Source: Candidatus Dechloromonas phosphoritropha
Lineage (GTDB): Bacteria; Pseudomonadota; Gammaproteobacteria; Burkholderiales; Rhodocyclaceae
Direction of reading: 5' to 3'
Assembly (NCBI GenBank): GCA_016722705.1
Contig: JADKGN010000004.1
Location: forward strand, 1,240,001-1,304,000
DNA: 64,000 nucleotides
Positions 1-8,773 of the stretch are shown piece after piece (position 1 is the first letter of the stretch; every line of letters starts with the position of its first letter). Under the pieces are notes generated by a model. That model made no database searches and had not been told where the DNA came from. It saw nothing but the letters and a program-made list of their open reading frames with translations. Made by a program: the position numbers and the translations under genes.

Positions 1-1
1 G

Positions 2-217
2 CCAACGCAGGCCAGGGCTCATCGTCTGAAGACCAAGGCAGGGCGAGCGCTCTACGCCTTACGCAAACAAACGGTCGAGCCGGTCTTCGGCATTATCAAA
101 TCCGTCTTGTGCTTTCGACAGTTTTCCCTGCGTGGTTTGAAGAACGTCCAGGACGAGTGGATGCTGGTCTGCCTCGCGTGGAACTTGAAGCGCATGGCCG
201 CATTGCGCCCACAGTAG
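2..217 (+). CDS. IS1182-type transposase, C-terminal end (partial)
   Basis: The frame is open from the window edge to a TAG and reads as the last about 71 residues of a DDE transposase, including RALYALRKQTVEPVFGIIK and a tail with FRQFSLRGLKNVQDEW and LVCLAWNLKRM. The VEPVFGxIK stretch followed by FRQFxLRG is typical of IS1182-family (DDE_Tnp_1_6) C-termini and holds the glutamate of the catalytic triad. The 5' part lies outside the window, so it cannot be said whether the element is intact. Family assignment comes from recognised sequence style only. Confidence 0.7.
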   Translation, partial: PTQARAHRLKTKAGRALYALRKQTVEPVFGIIKSVLCFRQFSLRGLKNVQDEWMLVCLAWNLKRMAALRPQ

Positions 218-598
218 GGAAAAACGAGGGGAAAACCCTCAAAAAAACCGGAAAATCAGCAAATCCGGCCTCCGCATTACCCATTGTGCAATTTTTCAGC
301 TTTTGGGAGGCTAAGCCCAACAGGCTGCTAGGCAGCATTCGATGCGATATTGGCCGCCGGCGCGCCGGCGGCGCCGCTCGCCTGCTGCAACAGGGGAATG
401 CCGCTTCTGGCGTTGGCATAGTCACGATCCCAGGCGGGCACCTTGAGCGTCATCAAACAGTGCCACAGCGGTGGAATCATGGCAACAATGATGGTGACTA
501 GATACCCTTGGATTCCTTATCCTTTTGAGGGCGGGCACTCTCCGGAAGGCCCAAGCTCGAGCAAATTCCTGCTAGACCACGCTGGTCGGGCAGCGGGC
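218..598. other. intergenic stretch without a supported gene
   Basis: No convincing coding frame is seen between the transposase end and the permease stop. The stretch holds a GAGGG-GAAAA-CCCTC hairpin near 228-242, which on the minus strand is followed by a short T-run and might act as a weak terminator for the leftward permease gene. It also holds a 20-bp perfect GC palindrome at 353-372. The downstream end of the IS1182-type element should lie here, but its inverted repeat cannot be identified without the other end. Confidence 0.5.
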
Positions 599-1936
599 CT
601 AATCCAGATTCGCGGCCAGCACCAGAACATAGAGCGCTCCGACCGACAACTGCACCACCGTAATCGGCAGCCCGATGCGCAGGAATTGCATGAAGCTCAC
701 GCGCCGACCGTGCGAAGCACAGATGCCCACGGCCACAATATTGGCCGAGGCGCCAATCAGCGTCGCGTTGCCGCCGAGGGTACCGCCGAACATCATCGCG
801 ACGAATACCGGCAGCGTGGCCTTGGGCCAGTTGTCAAAACCGGGGGCGAGAGCGACCTCCGGAACCGCCTGGGCTGCCACCAGGTAGCCGGTGATCATCA
901 CCAGCGCGGCGGCGACCAACGGGATATTGGCGACCACGAGCCCAATCGTGCCGATGCTAGCCAGGGTCACCAGGGCCGCCAAAGTAAACTGTGTCCCGAA
1001 CCAGAGGTAGAACTGGAGCGACAGGCTTTGCAGCAGCTCGGTTTTCACAAGGGCCTGGACCAGGGTAAAGATGGCGCCGAGAAAGACGAGCGTCTTCCAG
1101 TCCACGTCGCGGATCACATCGCCAACCGGCTCGATGCGCATGCCGTAGACCACGAGCAGCGCCAGCGAAGCCCCGATGATCGCGACCTGGGGCGGGATAA
1201 TGCGGGTCGGCAAGGACTCTCCGATGATAAACATGACCACCATGATCAGGAGCACGAGGAGCGCCAATACCAGGAAGGCGCGATGCTTGATGGCGACGTG
1301 CACGCTGGGTGGCAGGGTCGCGCGCACACTCCAGGCCTGCGGTAGCAGGCGCGGCAAAAAGGGGACGACGACCAGCGCGGCCAGCAGGCCGCCCAGGCTC
1401 ACCATCCGCAGATAATCGATGAACGACAGCCCGATCGCCCGGCCGACCAGAAAGGTGGCGGGGTCGCTCACCAGGGTCAACATGCCGGCCGCGTTGCTGA
1501 CGATCGCCGTGATGATCAGGGGTCCGACGAAGTCGATCTTGAGTATCTGGCAGACGCGGATAATGATCGGTGCGACCAGGATGACGACGGTGGCGTTGGG
1601 CAGAAAAGCGTTGAGCGGCAACAACAGCGCGACGGTCAGTAGCAAGAACCGCTTACCGCTGCCGCCGGTGGCGTTCAAGAACGCATCCCCGATCCACTCG
1701 AAGATTCCGGTCTTGCTGATCACGCGCGCCACTACCATGCCGCCGAAGAGCAGGGAGAGCGGACCGCCGGCGGTGTCTACGATCGGTATCAGATCATTGC
1801 CATCGAGGATCCCGAAGACGATCAAGATGCTGACCCCGAGCAGGGCGGCGACCGTCATGTCGATCAAATCGAACGCGATCAGGAAGATCACGGTGGCGAA
1901 AACGCCGATGGTGAGATAAATCTGCAGGTCAGTCAT
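599..1936 (-). CDS. ArsB/NhaD/SLC13-superfamily ion transporter
   Basis: The 445-residue protein is almost entirely hydrophobic, with about 11-12 membrane segments in two similar halves, as in the citrate/arsenite/Na+:H+ (CitMHS, ArsB, NhaD) superfamily. The family-like motif LNAFLPNATVVILVAPI sits near residue 115, and a matching GGNATLIGASANIVAVG lies near 390. Such proteins move anions or Na+/H+ across the inner membrane. The substrate cannot be read from sequence. The gene stops 11 bp upstream of the end of the binding-protein gene on the same strand, order binding protein then permease, so the two may be co-transcribed although they belong to different transporter classes. Confidence 0.75.
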   Translation of the reverse strand: MTDLQIYLTIGVFATVIFLIAFDLIDMTVAALLGVSILIVFGILDGNDLIPIVDTAGGPLSLLFGGMVVARVISKTGIFEWIGDAFLNATGGSGKRFLLLTVALLLPLNAFLPNATVVILVAPIIIRVCQILKIDFVGPLIITAIVSNAAGMLTLVSDPATFLVGRAIGLSFIDYLRMVSLGGLLAALVVVPFLPRLLPQAWSVRATLPPSVHVAIKHRAFLVLALLVLLIMVVMFIIGESLPTRIIPPQVAIIGASLALLVVYGMRIEPVGDVIRDVDWKTLVFLGAIFTLVQALVKTELLQSLSLQFYLWFGTQFTLAALVTLASIGTIGLVVANIPLVAAALVMITGYLVAAQAVPEVALAPGFDNWPKATLPVFVAMMFGGTLGGNATLIGASANIVAVGICASHGRRVSFMQFLRIGLPITVVQLSVGALYVLVLAANLD

Positions 1937-1947
1937 TTGGGCGTTAC

Positions 1948-2964
1948 TCAGTCAAGGGGCGGTGCGTAGTGGAGCCCACCCTGGTTCCAGAGCCGGTTGA
2001 GACCGCGCTTGATCTTGAGCGGGCTGTTGCGCCCGACGTTGCGCTCGTAGATCTCGCCATAGTTGCCGACGGCCCGCAGGACCCGTGCCCCCCAGCCGGA
2101 CTCGATCCCCATTGATCGTGCGAGCATGTCGCGTTCGTCGTAGTTTAGCCGTAGCATCGGGTTGTTTTCCGCGATAGCCGCATCGACCCCGTCACGGGTG
2201 ACGCCGTATTCCTCCGCCAGGATCAGGGTGTTCAGAACCCAGCGGATCACCATCGTCCACTCCGGATCGCCGCCCCAGACGACGGGGCTAAGTGGTTCCC
2301 TGGAGATGCGCTCGGGCAGAATCACGAAGGACCCTGCATCACCCGGCGCACGCAGACGCATGGCGGCCAGGGTGCCAGCGTCCGCGGTGTAGGCCTGACA
2401 GCGGCCGGCGAAGAAGGCTGCCGCCGCCTTCTTCGCCGAGGCCATGGGCAGCGGCTTTACCGACCTGCCGTTTGCCTTGAAATACGCTTCCAGGTTCCGC
2501 TGGTTCGTCGTCCCCATCTCCACGCACACAGTCGCACCGTCGAGGTCGGCGAGCGTCGCAATCCCGGCAGCGACCATAAAGCCCTGGCCATCGTAATAGA
2601 GGATACCGGGAAACTGAACCTTCAATACCGCCTCTCGGGTGAGGGTCCAGGTGGTGTTGGCCAGCAGCAGGTCGACCCTGCGCGCCTGCAGTGCGGGAAA
2701 GCGTAAGGGGGCCTGTAGCGGCACGAACTCCACTTTCCCCGGGTCATTCAAGACCGCCGCTGCCACTGCACGGCAGAAGTCCGCCTCCAATCCGCGCCAG
2801 TCTCCGCCGGCATCGCGCTCAGAGAAGCCGGGAACGTCCTCGCTCACCCCGCAGCGCAGTTGCCCACGCGATTTCACAGCGTTCAAGACCTCGGCGGCGT
2901 CGACCTGGGGCAAGCCGACGAGCATCAGAACCAACAGGGCGACATAGCGAACAGTCAGTTTCAT
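1948..2964 (-). CDS. periplasmic amino-acid-binding protein (AapJ-like)
   Basis: The 338-residue product starts with a signal peptide (MKLTVRYVALLVLMLVGLPQ, cleavage after about 23 residues) and continues with RGQLRCGVSEDVPGFSE, the N-terminal pattern of general L-amino-acid ABC transporter binding proteins such as AapJ/BztA. The late NVGRNSPLKIKRGLNRLWNQ segment is also characteristic of that group. The start at 2964 is preferred over 2991 because CGGAG sits 7 nt upstream and it places the signal peptide at the N-terminus. No cognate permease or ATPase genes are next to it, so it is an orphan receptor here. Confidence 0.8.
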   Translation of the reverse strand: MKLTVRYVALLVLMLVGLPQVDAAEVLNAVKSRGQLRCGVSEDVPGFSERDAGGDWRGLEADFCRAVAAAVLNDPGKVEFVPLQAPLRFPALQARRVDLLLANTTWTLTREAVLKVQFPGILYYDGQGFMVAAGIATLADLDGATVCVEMGTTNQRNLEAYFKANGRSVKPLPMASAKKAAAAFFAGRCQAYTADAGTLAAMRLRAPGDAGSFVILPERISREPLSPVVWGGDPEWTMVIRWVLNTLILAEEYGVTRDGVDAAIAENNPMLRLNYDERDMLARSMGIESGWGARVLRAVGNYGEIYERNVGRNSPLKIKRGLNRLWNQGGLHYAPPLD

Positions 2965-3014
2965 CCGGGAGCTCCGAAATTTCAGGGCCATAAGTTTATC
3001 GCAGATTGTCCATT

Positions 3015-3264
3015 AGCCACACTACAGGCTGTCCAAGCCCATTGGGTAGTGGACGATCAACGCCATTGCTGCATGGACGTGACTTTCGCCAATGATCAGA
3101 TGCGCGCCCGTTCCGGACATGCCGCTCATATCCTCACTGTCCTCAAGCACATCACCATCAACCGCATCCGCCTCGATCCGATCAAGCGCAACGGGGCATC
3201 AAGGCGCGCATGCTCATCGCCGCTACTCCGACATCTATCGCTCTCAGTTGCTCGGCATGGCTTG
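3015..3264 (+). pseudogene. ISAs1-family transposase remnant (C-terminus)
   Basis: The frame reads HWVVDDQRHCCMDVTFANDQMRAR, then HAAHILTVLKHI and INRIRLDPIKRNG. This aligns with the C-terminus of the intact ISAs1 transposase at 20039-21166, which has HWRVENSLHWCMDVVFGDDQMRAR. The expected glutamate of VEN is aspartate here, and the last about 25 codons need two frame changes to match (KARMLIAAT, then SQLLGMA and stop). Only the 3' end survives, directly upstream of the binding-protein start region. It is a dead fragment. Confidence 0.75.
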
Positions 3265-3454
3265 AACTTCACGCGATTGCCCTGGCCGCCTCAATGACCG
3301 GTCTGGCGAACCACCGTCGGGCCGCTTCTGGCTGAACTGCGATGTTCAGTTCGATACTCATGCCAGATCAAGCCTGAACTTCCGCACCTTGATGAATCCC
3401 CATGGATTTGTTCGATGGTGTCAGTCTCCCCGATCTCCCCGGCATCAGGCTGTA

Positions 3455-4447
3455 TCAGGACAGGCGCAGCCAACTCCGGTGGTATTTGCGCAGGCGCTCG
3501 ACATCCTTGTCCAGCAGTTCTCCGAGGCGCAACAGGTTCATGTTGTCTTCGAGGTCGGCGAGTTTCACCGTCCTGGCGAGCGGGTTAGTCGCGGCACGCT
3601 CGATGAATGCGGCGTAGTCTTCGTCTTCCGCGAGCTTGGTGACGCAGCGCAGCGCGTCGATGACGCTTTCCGGAATGCCGGCCTTGCCCAGACGCTCGAA
3701 CGTCCAGCCCTCGTGTTCGTGATCTTCGATCACGTCGTGCAGCACCGCGGTCATGCGCGCTTCATCGTCGTCCATCCGCATCATCATGCGCAGCGGGTGC
3801 AGGATGTAGGGGGCGCCGCCCTTGTCCGGTCGGTGGGTGGCATGGGCATTGGCGGCGATCTTGACCGCCAGGGCCAGAGGATGCATTTCGGGGCCGGCCT
3901 TCAGTTCTTCGAACCGGGCAAACAGGGCGTCGAACTCGGCGAGAAGCTCCGGGGCCTCGAGCGCCGGGGTGCCGTTGCGTAGTCCGCTGGCGACGTCGTT
4001 GGCCCAGACGAAGTAGAGCAGTTGTCGTTCAAGGCCCCAATTGACCGGGGGATGCACCATCATGTCGCTCAGGTTGGCGACCAGGTCGGAGAGTTTGAGT
4101 ATCTTGGCGCGCGCCGACTTGTGCGGGGCGTGTTCGATCTGCAACGATTTGCGCTCTTCCTTGGGCAGTGACTTGTCGTCGGTGACCTCGACCACAAGGT
4201 CGGCGACATCGTCCCCGAACAGTTCTCCGATTTCGGCCCGGGTGACCCCGCAGTCCTCGGTGCAGTCGTGCAGGTAGGCGGCGATGACCAGGTTGGCATC
4301 CTGCCCTGCGGTCGCCCTGGCGACGTTGGCCGCAACGGCGGCGAGATGATTGATGTAGGGAGCTTCACTGGCTCCCTTGCGGCGCTGGTGTACGTGCCTG
4401 ATGGCGGCAAATTCAACAGCCTGGGTGATGCGCGACAGGTCGGACAT
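3455..4447 (-). CDS. tandem HD-domain protein, MESH1/SpoT-like (p)ppGpp hydrolase family
   Basis: The 330-residue protein contains two HD phosphohydrolase modules. The first has H18/H20, H34, H60-D61 (LHDCTED) and a late LKLSDLVANL. The second, from about residue 188, has AHATHRPDKGG, HP, H237-D238 (LHDVIED) and VKLADLEDN. Both keep the metal-binding HD and the ED dyad of the Mn-dependent SpoT/MESH1 hydrolases, which remove the 3' pyrophosphate of (p)ppGpp. No synthetase, TGS or ACT domain is present. MESH1-type small hydrolases are usually about 180-200 residues with one domain, so this is a fusion or internal duplication. The gene is divergent from gluQ. Substrate assignment is by family only. 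Confidence 0.75.
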   Translation of the reverse strand: MSDLSRITQAVEFAAIRHVHQRRKGASEAPYINHLAAVAANVARATAGQDANLVIAAYLHDCTEDCGVTRAEIGELFGDDVADLVVEVTDDKSLPKEERKSLQIEHAPHKSARAKILKLSDLVANLSDMMVHPPVNWGLERQLLYFVWANDVASGLRNGTPALEAPELLAEFDALFARFEELKAGPEMHPLALAVKIAANAHATHRPDKGGAPYILHPLRMMMRMDDDEARMTAVLHDVIEDHEHEGWTFERLGKAGIPESVIDALRCVTKLAEDEDYAAFIERAATNPLARTVKLADLEDNMNLLRLGELLDKDVERLRKYHRSWLRLS

Positions 4448-4653
4448 GGCGGACTCCGGAACGGCGGGTTTGACAGTGTGACTAATATAACAATGCCTCT
4501 GCCGAGGCGTTCAAGACATTCTCCGGGTGGATTCGGCCGCTGCTGGGGCGAAGGTGCCAATCGTGTCCTGGATGCGCCTATCGTCGGCCTTGGAAGTGGA
4601 CGATAATCGGCTCCCTGGCAGGATGCCGTCTTGCCGCAGTTCCCGCCATCTGT

Positions 4654-5577
4654 ATGGAAAATACTTGCTACCGCGGCCGTTTTGCTCCCTCGCCGACGGG
4701 CCCGCTGCATTTTGGCTCACTGGTCGCCGCGGTCGGCAGCTATGTCGATGCCCGCGCTCATGGTGGCGAGTGGCTGCTGCGCATGGAAGACGTCGATGTG
4801 CCGCGGAATGTTCAGGGGGCTGCCGATGACATCCTGAAGACCCTGGAAGCCTTCGGTTTCGAGTGGGATGGTCCGGTGCTTTGGCAAAGCCAGCGTTATG
4901 GTGCCTACGCCGAGGCACTGGAAAGGCTCAGGGCGGTAGGGCTGGCATATGGCTGCGCGTGTTCGCGCAAGGAAATCGCCGATTCGGCGCCGCGCCGCGC
5001 AATCGATGGCGGCCTGGCCTATCCGGGAACCTGTCGCAACGGTCTGGCGCACGGGCGCAGTGTCCGCTCGTGGCGGCTTAGGGTGTGCGACGAGGAGATC
5101 GCGTTCAGCGACCGGGTACAGGGCCGGCAAGTCCAGAATATCGAGCGCGACGTTGGCGATTTCGTCTTGCTCCGAGCCGACGGTATGTACGCCTACCAGC
5201 TGGCTGTTGCGGTCGACGACGAATTTCAGGGCATTTCCGATGTCGTCCGCGGTGCCGACCTCATTGCCTCGACGCCGCGCCAGATCTGGCTCCAGCGCTG
5301 CCTCGGTTACGCAACGCCGCGTTACGCCCATCTGCCGGTGGCGACCAATGCCGCCGGCGAGAAGCTGTCCAAGCAGACCGGGGCACCCGCCTTGCGGCCC
5401 GATCAGGCGGGACGCGCTTTGGCCGCGGCGCTGACCTTTCTCGGTCAGGCGGCGCCCCCAGATCTGGCGCGTGCGGGGTTGCATGACCTCTGGGACTGGG
5501 CGTTTCAACGCTGGTCGATCGCCGCCATTCCGCAAAAGGCCGCCGCCAGCCGTGAAACTGCCTTCGCGGTCCACTGA
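4654..5577 (+). CDS. gluQ: glutamyl-Q tRNA(Asp) synthetase
   Basis: The 307-residue product matches truncated glutamyl-tRNA-synthetase-like enzymes that attach glutamate to queuosine in the anticodon of tRNA(Asp). The class I HIGH-type signature lies in RFAPSPTGPLHFGSLVAA (residues about 8-25) and the KMSKS equivalent is KLSKQ near residue 236. The C-terminal anticodon-binding domain of full GluRS is absent, which separates gluQ from gltX. Cysteines in the CAC and RNG/CRN area fit the zinc site of the family. It is divergent from the tandem-HD gene and followed by an ABC exporter. Confidence 0.9.
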   Translation: MENTCYRGRFAPSPTGPLHFGSLVAAVGSYVDARAHGGEWLLRMEDVDVPRNVQGAADDILKTLEAFGFEWDGPVLWQSQRYGAYAEALERLRAVGLAYGCACSRKEIADSAPRRAIDGGLAYPGTCRNGLAHGRSVRSWRLRVCDEEIAFSDRVQGRQVQNIERDVGDFVLLRADGMYAYQLAVAVDDEFQGISDVVRGADLIASTPRQIWLQRCLGYATPRYAHLPVATNAAGEKLSKQTGAPALRPDQAGRALAAALTFLGQAAPPDLARAGLHDLWDWAFQRWSIAAIPQKAAASRETAFAVH

Positions 5578-5662
5578 TCGCTTCAACCAGGTCCGTCCAG
5601 ATTTTCTCGTCGTGATTGGGAATTGTGAGAAGCGTGAGCCCGGACTTCAACGATAATTACTG

Positions 5663-7459
5663 ATGGTCAACGACACCCCCAAACCGGCTGCGAGGCCCCA
5701 AAAGCTTTCGGCACTCGCCGGATTATGGCCCTTTCTGCGGCCCTACCGCGCGCGCGTTGCGCTCGCCTTCATCCTTCTGTGCCTGGCTTCGGCGACGATC
5801 TTGCTGGTGCCACTTGCCTTTCGCGACCTGATCGACTTCGGCTTTGGCGAAGAGGGGCGGCGAGGCGGACGCCTGCTGGGCACCTTGAGCCTGAATGGGC
5901 ATTTCATCGCGCTTTTCGGGCTGGCGACCATCTGGGCGCTGGCGGTGGCAGCGCGTTATTACACCGTGTCGTGGGTCGGGGAGCGGGTCACAGCCGATCT
6001 GCGCAACGCCGTCTATGCACGGGTGCTGTCGCAGTCCCCGCAATTCTTCGAGACCCTGCAGACCGGAGAAGTGCTGTCCCGACTGACCGGCGACACGACA
6101 CTGATCCAGACCGTGGTCGGCAGTTCGATCTCGATGGGTTTGCGCAGCGTTTTCCAATTCATTGGCGGCATGGTCATGCTGGCGGTCACCAGCTTCTACC
6201 TGTTCTCCCTGAACCTTGGACTGATGGCTCTTCTCATACTTCCGATCGTTGCCATCGGGCGCAAGGTCAAGAAACTCTCGCGTGAATCGCAGGACCGGAT
6301 CGCCGATGCATCGGCGCTGGCGGGTGAAATCCTTAACGCGATGCCGACCGTGCAGGCCTACACACAGGAGGAACAGGAGGCCCACCGATTCGCCGAGCGC
6401 ACGGAACTGAGCTTTGTCACCGGGATCAAGCGCACCCGGGTACGCGCGGCGCTCACCGCACTGATCATTACCGCAGTGATGGGAACGATCATCTTCGTCC
6501 TCTGGATAGGCGCGCGTCAGGTCCATTCCGGCGCGCTGACCGGTGGCGAACTCGCCTCCTTCGTCCTTTACGCCGCCCTGGTGGCCGGCGCTGTCGGAAC
6601 CATGGCGGAAGTCTGGGGCGACGTGATGCGCGCCGCCGGGGCGACCGAGCGCCTGCTCGACCTGCTGCATGCCCGGTCAGCCATCCGCGAGACGCCAGCG
6701 CCGCAGTCGCCGGTGGTCGCGGAGCAGGCGGCGATCCGCTTCGAGCATGTCGTGTTCACGTATCCGGCCCGCCCGCAGATCCGCGCTCTGGATGACATCT
6801 GCCTGGATATCGCACCTGGCGAGAGCGTCGCGCTGGTCGGGCCCTCCGGCGCCGGCAAGACCAGCCTGTTCCAGCTTCTGCTGCGCTATTACGATGTTTC
6901 CGGTGGCTGCATACGGATCAACGGGCAGGATATCCGCCAGCTGAGCCTGCGCGACCTGCGCAAGGACATCGCCATCGTCTCCCAGGATCCGGTGATCTTT
7001 TCCGCGAATGCGCTGGAAAACATCCGCTACGGCCGCCGTGACGCGAGTGATGAGGAGGTCAGGCAGGCGGCGCGGGCGGCCCTGGCCGAGGAATTCATCG
7101 AGCGCCTGCCCGAGGGCTACCGGACGTTTCTCGGAGAGCGTGGCACGCGGCTGTCGGGTGGCCAGCGCCAACGCATCGCGATTGCCCGTGCGATCCTCAA
7201 GGGTGCCCGCCTCCTGCTGCTCGACGAAGCGACCAGCGCCCTCGATGCCGAGTCGGAACTCCTTGTGCAGAAGGGTCTCAGCGCCGCCATGATGGGGCGG
7301 ACGACACTCATCATCGCCCATCGGCTGGCGACGGTGCAGAAGGCCGACCGGATCGTCGTCATGGACCGCGGGCGAATAGTAGAGATCGGCACCCCGGAGG
7401 ATCTGCGCCAGCAAGGCGGGCTTTATGCACGGCTGGCGACCCTGCAGCTCGATTTCTGA
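5663..7459 (+). CDS. ABC exporter, fused membrane and ATPase domains (MsbA/LmrA-like)
   Basis: The 598-residue half-transporter has an N-terminal six-helix ABC transmembrane domain (about 25-320) and a C-terminal ATPase with Walker A GPSGAGKTS (about 393), the Q-loop IVSQDPVIF, signature LSGGQRQR (about 498), Walker B LLLLDEATSALD (about 517) and H-loop IIAHR. Such homodimers export lipids, peptides or drugs through the inner membrane. It resembles the bacterial multidrug/lipid A group often annotated as MsbA family. The substrate is not determinable. It lies 85 bp after gluQ, and no good Shine-Dalgarno sequence is visible. Confidence 0.85.
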   Translation: MVNDTPKPAARPQKLSALAGLWPFLRPYRARVALAFILLCLASATILLVPLAFRDLIDFGFGEEGRRGGRLLGTLSLNGHFIALFGLATIWALAVAARYYTVSWVGERVTADLRNAVYARVLSQSPQFFETLQTGEVLSRLTGDTTLIQTVVGSSISMGLRSVFQFIGGMVMLAVTSFYLFSLNLGLMALLILPIVAIGRKVKKLSRESQDRIADASALAGEILNAMPTVQAYTQEEQEAHRFAERTELSFVTGIKRTRVRAALTALIITAVMGTIIFVLWIGARQVHSGALTGGELASFVLYAALVAGAVGTMAEVWGDVMRAAGATERLLDLLHARSAIRETPAPQSPVVAEQAAIRFEHVVFTYPARPQIRALDDICLDIAPGESVALVGPSGAGKTSLFQLLLRYYDVSGGCIRINGQDIRQLSLRDLRKDIAIVSQDPVIFSANALENIRYGRRDASDEEVRQAARAALAEEFIERLPEGYRTFLGERGTRLSGGQRQRIAIARAILKGARLLLLDEATSALDAESELLVQKGLSAAMMGRTTLIIAHRLATVQKADRIVVMDRGRIVEIGTPEDLRQQGGLYARLATLQLDF

Positions 7460-7576
7460 GCCGTGTTCCCGGTGGCACGACCGGGTTGGCCGGTCAGGCC
7501 AGTGCTTCCGCAATTGCCTGCGTCGGAAAGTTGCAAACCGCGCGGATACGTGTGCTTGATCGGAAAGGGGCGACGC

Positions 7577-8773
7577 TCAGGAGTGTGAGCTTGGCGTTTG
7601 GTCGTCGGGCTGCCAGTGCTTCGCGCCGTAGCCGGTCAGGCCGACCATGGCGCGGACCAGTCCGTAGCTTAGCCAGCGCAAGGCACGGATGTACCAGGAG
7701 TGGGCGGTGATCTCGTCGGCCAGCACTTCGCACGCGCCGCTGGCGATGGCGCGGCCTATGCTGGCATGCAGTTCCGCTGCGAATGCCGGGTCGCGCACGA
7801 ACAGGTTGGCTTCCTTGGCGAGCAGCAGGCTGAACGGGTCGATGTTGGAGGAGCCGACCGTTGCCCAGAGGCGGTCGATAACGGCGACCTTGGCGTGCAT
7901 GAAACTCTTCTCGTACTCGTAGATTCGCATGCCGGCCTTGAGCAGCGCCGCGTAAAGTGTCTGCGCCGCGTAGCGGAGCAGTGGGTGATCGGTCTTGCCC
8001 TGTAGCAGCACGGTAATCCGTACCCCGCGTTTGGCGGCTGCATGCAGCGCCAGACTGAAGCGCAGACCCGGTAGAAAGTAGGCATTGGCAATCAGGATTT
8101 CATCCTGCGCGCCGTTGATCGCCGTGATGTAGGCATGCAGGATGTCGTTGCGGTGCCGGATATTGTCACGGATGAGAAAGGCGGCCTCCTGCTCGCCGAC
8201 GATCTCGCAACAGGGCGTTGCCGGAAGATCGTGGCGGAAGCGGCGCTTGAAATTCACCCAGGAGACGATTTCCCACATGCGCCGGGCCGCTTGATGGACT
8301 TGCCGCAGGGTCGGACCTTCGATGCACACGGCGTAGTCGTAGCGCGGGCGCATCTCTTCCGGGGCGTTGTTATCGTCGACGATGTTGATGCCGCCGACGA
8401 AAGCGATGCGGGCGTCGATGACGACCAGCTTGCGGTGCAGGCGGCGCAGGCGGTGGCGGCGTAGATGAAATGGGCTGATTTCCGGCCGGTAGAACATGGC
8501 GCGGACGCCAGCGGCGGTCAATCGCGGCAGGAAATCGACGCGGAAATTACGGGCACCGAAGCCGTCGACCGTGACATTCACCTGAACGCCGCGCGCGGCG
8601 GCACGGGAGAGGGCAGCGGCGACTTGGTGGCCGATTTCGTCGTCGGCGAAGATGTAGGTTTCAAGGTAGATCTCGCTGCGTGCCGCCTCAATGGCCGACA
8701 GCAGGGCGGGAAAATACTCGATGCCCGAATTAAGCAGCGTGATCCGGTTTCCGGGCAGGAACTCAGCGGGCAT
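7577..8773 (-). CDS. clsB: cardiolipin synthase, ClsB-type phospholipase D family
   Basis: The 398-residue protein carries two HKD motifs, HRKLVVID (H113, K115, D120) with FVGGINI, and HAKVAVID (His about 293) with VGSSNID. These are the two catalytic halves of PLD-type phosphatidyltransferases. The lack of N-terminal membrane helices fits the ClsB subgroup rather than ClsA. The start at 8773 was chosen over 8872 because it gives an 11-bp overlap with the upstream nuclease stop (ATGCCCGCTGA), whereas the longer form adds a non-conserved low-complexity N-terminus. It is the last gene of the leftward rhodanese-nadA-EEP-cls operon. Confidence 0.85.
   Translation of the reverse strand: MPAEFLPGNRITLLNSGIEYFPALLSAIEAARSEIYLETYIFADDEIGHQVAAALSRAAARGVQVNVTVDGFGARNFRVDFLPRLTAAGVRAMFYRPEISPFHLRRHRLRRLHRKLVVIDARIAFVGGINIVDDNNAPEEMRPRYDYAVCIEGPTLRQVHQAARRMWEIVSWVNFKRRFRHDLPATPCCEIVGEQEAAFLIRDNIRHRNDILHAYITAINGAQDEILIANAYFLPGLRFSLALHAAAKRGVRITVLLQGKTDHPLLRYAAQTLYAALLKAGMRIYEYEKSFMHAKVAVIDRLWATVGSSNIDPFSLLLAKEANLFVRDPAFAAELHASIGRAIASGACEVLADEITAHSWYIRALRWLSYGLVRAMVGLTGYGAKHWQPDDQTPSSHS

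Noticed and set aside
353..372. 20-bp perfect palindrome GCCGCCGGCGCGCCGGCGGC
   Set aside because: It could be a regulator site, but in very GC-rich DNA short CG palindromes arise easily and there is no gene start nearby.
599..1345. Long plus-strand open frame antisense to the permease
   Set aside because: It is rich in His, Gln, Arg and Asp with no recognisable domain, typical of antisense shadows in GC-rich genes.
7468..7485. CCCGGT...ACCGGG hairpin after the ABC exporter gene as a terminator
   Set aside because: The stem is only 6 bp and there is no T-run on either strand, so terminator function is not supported.
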